Positions 4,822-9,238 of a DNA stretch of 9,238 bases are shown here, one piece after another. Within the stretch, counting starts at the first letter, position 1; each line of letters opens with the position of its first letter. The DNA lies in the NCBI RefSeq assembly GCF_018260555.1, contig NZ_JAGLBB010000080.1, forward strand, positions 1 through 9,238. Direction: 5' to 3'. The notes below the pieces were generated by a model. That model had not been told where the DNA came from. It saw only the letters and a list, made by a program, of their open reading frames with translations, and ran no database searches. The translations under genes were made by a program, and so were the position numbers. This DNA comes from Deinococcus sp. (GTDB lineage: Bacteria; Deinococcota; Deinococci; Deinococcales; Deinococcaceae).

Positions 4822-5076
4822 CTTGCACCGCCGGTACAGGCCCGTTCACTGGCTCCTGAGCAGAGGCGCGCAGGCGTGCAGCAATGGGGTGCAGGGGCAG
4901 GGCCAGCGTCACCCAGTCGCGGGCGGGTTCACCAGCGCGCACCGCGTCATGCACCTGGGCGCAGCACGTTGGATGCCCGCTGCCCGTCACCGGCGCGAAG
5001 GTCGGCCGCGACCGCGTGCAGGGTCTCGCCGGACGTATGGGGCAGCCCGGCTTCGTGTTGCTGGCACCCTCCACAT
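4822..5076 (-). pseudogene. Frame-broken coding remnant upstream of the DUF7007-like gene
   Basis: An ATG at 5074-5076 with a GAGG ribosome site lies 14 bases after the stop of the winged-helix gene. Its own frame gives MWRVPAT and then loses coding character. Skipping one base (5055) gives a natural-looking stretch (EAGLPHTSGETLHAVAADLR and on to NVLRP). Skipping another near 4955 gives VHDAVRAGEPARDWVTLALP through PAVQGAA, ending at a TGA inside the next gene's start. A third one-base skip would join the 109-residue frame. Each piece has the G/C-rich third positions of real genes here. Either this is a decayed gene of roughly 190 residues or the assembly contains one-base errors. Confidence 0.45.
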
Positions 5077-5090
5077 CAGTACCTCGTGGC

Positions 5091-5558
5091 TCACTGCGAG
5101 TCGGGTGTGGCCTTCCTTCGGCCACGTCCGGGTGCTGCACCCGTGTCACTGCTGGCCTTGTCCTCCGGCCGCTTTGCCGCGCGCCTGGGCTTCATCGAGG
5201 GCGTGTAAGTGGGCACGCTGCTCAGCTCATCCCCGGTGGCCACCCGGTACTCCCCGGCTTCCCGGCCGCCCCGCCCCACCATGCCGCCTTCGCGCAGGGT
5301 CACGATCAGCCCGACCTGGCGCAGCAGCTGAAGGCTCTCGGAAAACGTCTGGTAGTGGTGACCATACGCGTCCACGAGGTCCTGCACGTACAGCTTGCCG
5401 GGGTGCTCACGGACGTACAACCAGGTGAGCTTGTCCAGGGCGGAATAGCTCTTGAGCACGTCAGGAATAGGGGAGGACTTGGACATAGCACGAGTATGCC
5501 GGGCGCGGCGGCCTGGCAGGTATCTCTGGGCGGTCTTGGGGCGGTGCTGCAGGTTCAT
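5091..5558 (-). CDS. Winged-helix-like DNA-binding protein, 155 aa
   Basis: The ATG at 5556-5558 follows GGAGGACCCCCG, a good ribosome site; a second Met at residue 25 (MSKSSPIPD) has none. Residues about 38-85 look like a helix-turn-helix: ALDKLTWLYVREH, LYVQDLVDAYGHHYQTF, SESLQLLRQVGLI. A Gly-rich loop and strand follow (EGGMVGRGGREAGEYRV, 90-106), as in winged-helix regulators and plasmid replication proteins. The tail is basic and probably disordered (PRRAAKRPEDK, then GRGRRKATPDSQ). It may contact DNA at the shared operators, but nothing in the sequence ties it to them. It lies 186 bases after the primase gene and may be cotranscribed with it. Family not identified. Confidence 0.72.
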   Translation of the reverse strand: MNLQHRPKTAQRYLPGRRARHTRAMSKSSPIPDVLKSYSALDKLTWLYVREHPGKLYVQDLVDAYGHHYQTFSESLQLLRQVGLIVTLREGGMVGRGGREAGEYRVATGDELSSVPTYTPSMKPRRAAKRPEDKASSDTGAAPGRGRRKATPDSQ

Positions 5559-5615
5559 CGGGGGTCCTCCACAGAAAAGGGGGTGTGGTACGGTGAGGAG
5601 AAGGAAGCGGGGTTT

Positions 5616-5662
5616 GGGTTCTCCTTTCCCGACTTCCAGAAGCGCGAAACGCGGGTGTGGAA
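5616..5662 (-). repeat. Relic of the shared leader
   Basis: On the plus strand GGGTTCTCCTT (5616-5626) and GCGGGTGTGGAA (5651-5662) are identical to two blocks of the ParB-gene leader (8889-8899 and 8921-8932) at almost the same spacing. Together they represent the ribosome-site and loop segments. No ATG follows the ribosome-site-like AAGGAGAACCC and no TTGACA/TATACT pair precedes it. Confidence 0.6.
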
Positions 5663-5686
5663 ACCTTGGTGCGGATCGTGATTCGG

Positions 5687-5715
5687 GTGGGGGGCTTCGC
5701 GCCCCTCACTTTTTT
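5687..5715 (+). terminator. Plus-strand intrinsic terminator
   Basis: GTGGGGGGC (5687-5695) pairs with GCCCCTCAC (5701-5709), with one G-U pair, around the loop TTCGC, and is followed by TTTTTT (5710-5715). The T tract is on the strand opposite to every gene. It could stop antisense transcription from entering the primase gene. On the minus strand the same stem lacks a U tail. Confidence 0.5.
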
Positions 5716-5744
5716 CAGGTTGAGGCGGGGCGCGGCACCCCAGG

Positions 5745-6794
5745 TCAGGTGGAGCGGCCGTACCCCTTGATCCAGGGCCGCGACTGACGGCCCGCGGGCA
5801 CCGTCCGGTAAGCGCTGCGCACAGAGGCTTCGAAATGGGCTGGCAGGTAGGCCTCCCGGCGGCCCCTGGTGTTGGTCAGGGGCAGCAGCGACAGCCAGTA
5901 GGGCCCGATCTCCAGCGCCTCTTCCCGGCTGAAGTCGTTGTCGCGCAGCTGGCAGCACAGCCAGAATCCAGCGTCGTTGCGGCCACGGTGATCCACCATC
6001 CGCAGGGCGTGCTCGACCAGGATCTGATAATCGATCCGTGTGTGTGGCGCGCCCTGCGTTCCGTCCCCGTCCGGCGCCGCGAACACGGGTGCCTGGGCGG
6101 CCGCGCGGGGCGGCTCGGGCCGGTCCTCGGGCGCACAGTCCAGGCCCAGCAGCTCGCGCAGGCGGTAGGACTGGCCATCCACCTCGATCTCCCGCGGAAT
6201 GTGACAGCGCTGAAGCAGTCTTGTTGCGGACAGCCGTTCATACGCCCCGGTCGGCGTGACGGTCGGCGGCAGCATCGCCAGCCCACCGTCCGCCCGCACG
6301 TCCAGGCCCCGGGGCAGCGTCTTCTTCGACCGGCTGTTCAGGGTGGCCACCGGCCAACCGGGGTGCCTGCAGTAGACGTGGAATCCACCGCTGGGGGTCC
6401 GCACGTGGGCGTCCCAGCCCAACTGCCGGAGCAGCGCCGTTCCCGCCTCTCCATCGAAGTCCAGCGCAATCAGTCCGGAGACCCGGCCGGTCACCATCGC
6501 CAGCCCCGGCGCGCGGTGCACCTCGAACCAGGTGCGCAGCTCCTCCGCGCGGGGGAGGCGCTCACGCAGGGCCATGAAGGTCGCCTTCCACTTCTGCTCG
6601 CCTTCGTCCCAGTAGCAGTGGTCGGTCTTTTTGAGGGCGTCGTAGTGGGGGCGTTTGGCGAAGTCGCCGGATACGCCTGTGGGAATGATGCTCACGCCCG
6701 CGGCCACGTACCGCTCAGCGGCGCGCAGCAGGTCGGTGGACGGGGACGTGATGGGCCTGTGGCAATGGGTGGGGACTGCGGGAGAGACCAACAT
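5745..6794 (-). CDS. Prim-Pol type primase-polymerase, 349 aa
   Basis: This is a bifunctional DNA primase/polymerase of the archaeo-eukaryotic primase (Prim-Pol) superfamily, which makes primers and extends them on plasmid or phage DNA. Residues 20-180 hold the catalytic domain. ALDFDG at 110-115 carries the metal-binding Asp pair (D112, D114), TPSGGFHVYCR at 133-143 carries the nucleotide-contacting His (H139), and GLDVRADGGLAMLPPT at 163-178 carries the third Asp (D165). After a Pro/Ala-rich linker (221-246), residues about 255-335 include GRNDAGFWLCCQLRDNDFS, similar to the C-terminal PriCT domain of plasmid primases. No helicase or Walker motif is present. The start at 6794 is set by GAGGAGGCAGCC. 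It follows the 54-residue gene by 100 bases and probably belongs to the parB unit. Confidence 0.88.
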   Translation of the reverse strand: MLVSPAVPTHCHRPITSPSTDLLRAAERYVAAGVSIIPTGVSGDFAKRPHYDALKKTDHCYWDEGEQKWKATFMALRERLPRAEELRTWFEVHRAPGLAMVTGRVSGLIALDFDGEAGTALLRQLGWDAHVRTPSGGFHVYCRHPGWPVATLNSRSKKTLPRGLDVRADGGLAMLPPTVTPTGAYERLSATRLLQRCHIPREIEVDGQSYRLRELLGLDCAPEDRPEPPRAAAQAPVFAAPDGDGTQGAPHTRIDYQILVEHALRMVDHRGRNDAGFWLCCQLRDNDFSREEALEIGPYWLSLLPLTNTRGRREAYLPAHFEASVRSAYRTVPAGRQSRPWIKGYGRST

Positions 6795-6894
6795 GGCTGC
6801 CTCCTCTGAACATGTAGACCTTGAGATGACCTGTCAAGCCGGGAAAAGAACAACAGGTCCGCAAAAAGAACATCCTCTGCATGCCCGGTTCAGT
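6795..6894 (-). promoter_or_regulatory. Gap with paired repeats upstream of the primase gene
   Basis: The octamer AAAAGAAC occurs at 6844-6851 and 6864-6871 (20-base period, two helical turns) on the plus strand, in an AT-richer patch. A TTGACA is present on the minus strand at 6832-6837. The best -10 at 17 bases (CATGTT) is poor, and its start site would fall in the ribosome site, so I do not call a promoter. The paired octamers could be a regulator or initiator site. Confidence 0.35.
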
Positions 6895-7059
6895 TCACCC
6901 CCCGTGCCGCGGCCTCCTGCCCGGCCTGCCCATGCTCACGGGGCGCGGCCGGTCCATCGTCTCCACCGCCAGCCGGTGCGCGTCGGCGAGGCTGTGCCCT
7001 GACCGTTCAGACAGGGGTTGCAGGGCGTTCGGAACCGGATTTCTCTGTTCGTCACTCAC
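6895..7059 (-). CDS. Small hypothetical protein, 54 aa
   Basis: A GTG start at 7057-7059 follows AAGGAGGGCACGC, an excellent ribosome site, and the frame stays open for 54 codons with G/C-rich third positions. The protein starts MSDEQRNPVPNALQPLSERS and ends PGRRPRHGG. The middle is helix-like (SGHSLADAHRLAVETMD) and the last 18 residues are strongly basic and probably flexible. It could bind nucleic acid or a partner protein, but I recognise no family. It lies 51 bases after the ParB gene, across a GC hairpin, and 100 bases before the primase gene. Probably the second gene of the parB unit. Confidence 0.62.
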   Translation of the reverse strand: MSDEQRNPVPNALQPLSERSGHSLADAHRLAVETMDRPRPVSMGRPGRRPRHGG

Positions 7060-7072
7060 GCGTGCCCTCCTT

Positions 7073-7099
7073 GGGGTGCCGGGGGGCGCCGGGCACCCC
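7073..7099 (-). promoter_or_regulatory. Intercistronic GC hairpin
   Basis: GGGGTGCC (7073-7080) and GGCACCCC (7092-7099) form an 8-bp stem between the ParB stop and the ribosome site of the 54-residue gene. There is no T tract. It is the counterpart of the hairpins at 441, 1166 and 3863. Confidence 0.55.
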
Positions 7100-7110
7100 C
7101 TGGCCAGGTC

Positions 7111-8886
7111 TTAGCGGCTGAACGTCACCACGTCCGGCACCCATCCGGCGGCTTTCAGCCTGGGGGCCATCTCGACGATACGCCCCATCAGTTCCTTCTT
7201 GCTCACCCCCGGCGCCATGCCCGGCTGGGCATCCCTGGGCATCGTCGCCGCCAGGGCCGTCAGCTGCGGGATGGTGTAGGCGCTCAGGAACTCCTCGGTG
7301 ACCTCCCACTCCCGGCTCAGCCGCACGTCCGCGCCCGTCTGCGTCGCCACGTACACGGCCAGCTCACCGGGGCGTGCGCTGGGCGCTGTACCGGACCAGT
7401 GGTGCAGTGAGTCGTGCAGGTGGTACGCCAGCAGGCTCAGCAGGTCATCCGTGCACAGTTCCATCAGCGCGGCGTGCAGCTTCGGGCCAGACACCCGGCT
7501 CACCATCGTGCCTTCTTTGTGACTCTGGAACAGATCAGGGCGCTCGGTGGTCCAGTGCTCCACCACCGCCACAACTTCCGGCAGGGGGGTACTCAGGCTG
7601 GGGGCCACGTCCACCCTGACCTTGACTTCACTGCACGTCTCGAACAGGCCCTGGACGGTCAGTGCGAGGCACCGCTGCGGGTCATTGACCAGCTGCCCCC
7701 ACAGCACGCGGGCGCGGGCCTCCTGGCCGACCCGGTGCGCGGCGTCCTTCACCGGGCGGTCCTCGGGCGGCGTCTGCGCGCGGTTCTGTGCCGCCTGGGT
7801 TCGCTCAGCGGCCTGCTGGGCCTTCTGTGCGGCCTGCACGTCGGCCTTCCGCACCACCCGTTCGTGACGCTTCATCTGCCCGCTGCAACTGTGCAGGTAC
7901 AGCACACCGCGCAGGTTCTCGGGGCCGTAGTGCTCGTACTCGCGCCAGGGCAGGTTCTGCACGTAGTCCGAGGTCACCACGTCCACGAACGCCCACGCGC
8001 CGCTGTCCCGGTCGGCCTGGGCCTGCGCCTCGATGGCCTCCAGCTGCAACGCCTGGGCCTTCTGCGTGTCCCGGAAGTAGGCGGGAGTGATTCCCCACAG
8101 GTCCTCGACGATCAGCAGCCCCGACGCCTCAGCATCGAACAGGGCGTCACTCACGAGGATGCGGCCCTCGGTGGTCAGCTTGCGGAGCTGATCGGCACTG
8201 TAGGCACGCGGGTTGTCCTTGACCAGCCGCACCAGATGCTTTTTCAGTTCCCCGGTGGTCTGCGCGATCACCTGGGCCTGCGCCCCGTTGATCTTGCCCT
8301 CGGTGAGCAGCTTGCGGGCCTCTTTGCCCAGGCCAGAGGCCAGGGTCAGGCGCTGCTCGACCAGCCGCACGTCCCGCCCGCTCCGCGCCGCGATGTCATC
8401 GGGCTTGAGGCCCAGGCCCACCAGCCGGGAGAAACCGTCCGCCTCCTCCAGCGGGGTCACGTCCTCGCGCTGGAAGTTCTCGGTGACCGCAATCTCTACC
8501 AGTTGTGAATCGGTCATGGATTTCACGAGGCAGGGCACCGCATAGCCCTCGGGCACGCGCAGCACGTCGCTCGGTCCGCCCTGGTCGTCCACGAGTTCCA
8601 GCCCCTCGACCAGCAGGGCCACGGCGCGGTACCGGCGCTCACCTGCGGCGATTTCATAGGCGCCCGCCTCGGTGGGGTGGGGGCGCACCACGAGGTTTTG
8701 CAGGACGCCCTTGTGGTAGATGTCCGTCGCCAGCTCGAAAAGGGCCTTGTCGTCAAACGCGCGCCGGGGGTTGAGCGCGCTGCGGCGTAGGGCCGTCCAG
8801 GGGAGCTGCGCCACTTCGGCGGTGGGGGAGAGGCGCAGTGCGGTAGGGGCTGGGGCGTGGGTCAGGTCGTGGGCAGGTTCCGTCAT
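7111..8886 (-). CDS. parB: ParB/RepB/Spo0J-family partition protein, 591 aa
   Basis: Residues 26-150 match the ParB N-terminal (CTP-binding) domain: LNPRRAFDD (38-46), AAGERRYRA (80-88) and TENFQREDVTPLEEA (135-149), the last equivalent to the family's ENIQRxDLxPIEEA. A helix-turn-helix follows (LKPDDIAARSGRDVRLVEQR, 160-179) and then a helical region. The remaining 350 residues are unusual: a Gln/Ala-rich coiled-coil-like stretch (348-372), and a C-terminal segment with LSAYTIPQLTALA, KKELMGRIVEMA and WVPDVV. Typical chromosomal ParB proteins are about 280-300 residues. Long plasmid forms, including those of the PRTRC cassette, exist, but I see no ThiF-like or other PRTRC gene here. No ParA lies in the window. 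The ATG at 8886 follows AAGGAGAACCCAC behind the shared cassette. It could also repress transcription, as KorB does. Confidence 0.85.
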   Translation of the reverse strand: MTEPAHDLTHAPAPTALRLSPTAEVAQLPWTALRRSALNPRRAFDDKALFELATDIYHKGVLQNLVVRPHPTEAGAYEIAAGERRYRAVALLVEGLELVDDQGGPSDVLRVPEGYAVPCLVKSMTDSQLVEIAVTENFQREDVTPLEEADGFSRLVGLGLKPDDIAARSGRDVRLVEQRLTLASGLGKEARKLLTEGKINGAQAQVIAQTTGELKKHLVRLVKDNPRAYSADQLRKLTTEGRILVSDALFDAEASGLLIVEDLWGITPAYFRDTQKAQALQLEAIEAQAQADRDSGAWAFVDVVTSDYVQNLPWREYEHYGPENLRGVLYLHSCSGQMKRHERVVRKADVQAAQKAQQAAERTQAAQNRAQTPPEDRPVKDAAHRVGQEARARVLWGQLVNDPQRCLALTVQGLFETCSEVKVRVDVAPSLSTPLPEVVAVVEHWTTERPDLFQSHKEGTMVSRVSGPKLHAALMELCTDDLLSLLAYHLHDSLHHWSGTAPSARPGELAVYVATQTGADVRLSREWEVTEEFLSAYTIPQLTALAATMPRDAQPGMAPGVSKKELMGRIVEMAPRLKAAGWVPDVVTFSR

Positions 8887-8917
8887 GTGGGTTCTCCTTG
8901 CGCATAAACGCCGTGTG

Positions 8918-8940
8918 GGAGCGGGTGTGGAAGGTGCTCC
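8918..8940 (-). promoter_or_regulatory. 5' leader hairpin, cassette copy 4
   Basis: On the minus strand GGAGC pairs with GCTCC around the invariant loop ACCTTCCACACCC. Compared with the GGGGC/GCCCC stems of the other copies, the change of G to A on one side is matched by C to T on the other. The stem is the shortest of the four, and the ribosome site lies further downstream here. Confidence 0.65.
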
Positions 8941-8950
8941 TACAAAAAGA

Positions 8951-8979
8951 AGTATACTTTACACTGATTCGTTTGTCAA
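8951..8979 (-). promoter_or_regulatory. Sigma-70-type promoter, cassette copy 4 (parB)
   Basis: On the minus strand TTGACA (8974-8979), 17 bases, TATACT (8951-8956), with the -10 inside AAGTATACTT. It drives parB and probably the 54-residue, primase and following genes, since no other good promoter is seen before 4440. Confidence 0.88.
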
Positions 8980-8986
8980 CAGAAAG

Positions 8987-9022
8987 CCGGTAATCCGTTT
9001 TACCAGTAAACCGCATTACCGG
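8987..9022. promoter_or_regulatory. 36-bp operator-like dyad upstream of parB
   Basis: CCGGTAAT at the left end and ATTACCGG at the right end are perfect inverted 8-mers. The inner 20 bases are also symmetric at 14 positions, giving two overlapping GGTAA...TTACC dyads. The block ends seven bases from the -35. It may be an autoregulatory or centromere-type site. Confidence 0.6.
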
Positions 9023-9145
9023 CATATGCACAGACTCACGTGCCCCGCGCCGCGCCCCTGGGCACGCACCCCTCCCCACCGACTCCGGCGGCCCTTCCCC
9101 CTCGCCCGCGTCTATCCAGGGCCGCCCTTCCACCTCCAGGCCCGA

Positions 9146-9203
9146 GGCAACTCCCGGCGATGGGGGGGCGCTTCCCAGCCTCCCCCATCGGTGGCGGGTT
9201 GCC
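9146..9203. repeat. Large inverted repeat within the long repeat, copy 2
   Basis: Same hairpin as at 2363-2421: GGCAAC at 9146-9151 pairs with GTTGCC at 9198-9203, enclosing the CGATGGGGG/CCCCCATCG stem. Conservation of both arms between copies supports a structural role, though the copies are so similar that they are weak evidence. Confidence 0.55.
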
Positions 9204-9238
9204 GTCTGAGGCGCCCCCACCCTGTCGCGCGGGAAACG

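Larger units (their letters stand above)
8887..9238 (-). repeat. Long direct repeat upstream of parB, copy 2 (cut by window end)
   Basis: Second copy of the block at 2117-2456, in the same orientation relative to its gene. It covers leader, promoter, operator and over 200 upstream bases. The last 140 bases are nearly identical to 2320-2456 and still match at the window edge, so the repeat probably continues. No gene is seen in it. Confidence 0.85.

Noticed and set aside
5835..6809. Plus-strand frame of 324 codons
   Set aside because: Antisense shadow of the Prim-Pol gene, whose catalytic motifs identify the true strand.
6809..6837. Promoter for the primase gene (TTGACA at 6832-6837)
   Set aside because: The -10 at 17 bases is poor (CATGTT) and the start would fall inside the ribosome site, so it is noted only as a possibility.
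7414..8508. Plus-strand frame of 364 codons
   Set aside because: Antisense shadow of the ParB gene.
7111..8886. Complete PRTRC cassette
   Set aside because: Only a long ParB is present; no ThiF-like or other cassette gene is seen in the window.

Overview
This is a high-GC bacterial window whose gene content points to an accessory replicon, most likely a plasmid. It encodes a ParB-type partition protein, a stand-alone primase-polymerase and an ArdC-like antirestriction protein, among many short hypothetical genes. Very GC-rich third codon positions, long GC-rich hairpins and near-consensus TTGACA/TATACT promoters would fit a Deinococcus-like host. That host guess rests on general resemblance only and is not proven here. 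Every gene I support lies on the minus strand, so the region reads leftward from 9238 to 1.

Layout, in transcription order (right to left): a ParB-family gene (7111-8886), a 54-residue protein (6895-7059), a Prim-Pol primase (5745-6794), a winged-helix-like protein (5091-5558), a frame-broken stretch (4822-5076) and a DUF7007-like protein (4492-4821). A second unit holds three hypothetical genes (3892-4359, 3388-3801, 2952-3269) and ends in a clear intrinsic terminator at 2810-2858. A roughly 600-bp gene-free tract full of short perfect hairpins follows. A third unit holds the ArdC-like gene (1199-2116) and a tiny very acidic protein (961-1146) ending in an SSB-like tip. A fourth unit holds two small hypothetical genes (474-779 and 246-425). 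The left 245 bases are an AT-rich island with palindromes and repeats.

Four units share one control cassette, at about 780-895, 2117-2240, 4360-4475 and 8887-9022. Each copy has, in order, a dyad-rich operator-like block, a -35 TTGACA, exactly 17 bases, a -10 TATACT, a hairpin at the predicted 5' end of the mRNA with an invariant 13-base loop, an AAGGAG ribosome site and an ATG. The leader stems change while staying paired, which suggests selection on RNA structure. In two cassettes the similarity continues upstream as a repeat of about 340 bp. Each of these four units also has a strong GC hairpin between its first and second genes.

My reading is a coordinately controlled plasmid establishment and maintenance region: partition, priming, restriction evasion, and possibly manipulation of SSB-bound partners. 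It resembles in logic the leading regions of conjugative plasmids. The shared cassette with its covarying leader, the SSB-tail-like mini-protein and the hairpin array are the parts most likely to be new.
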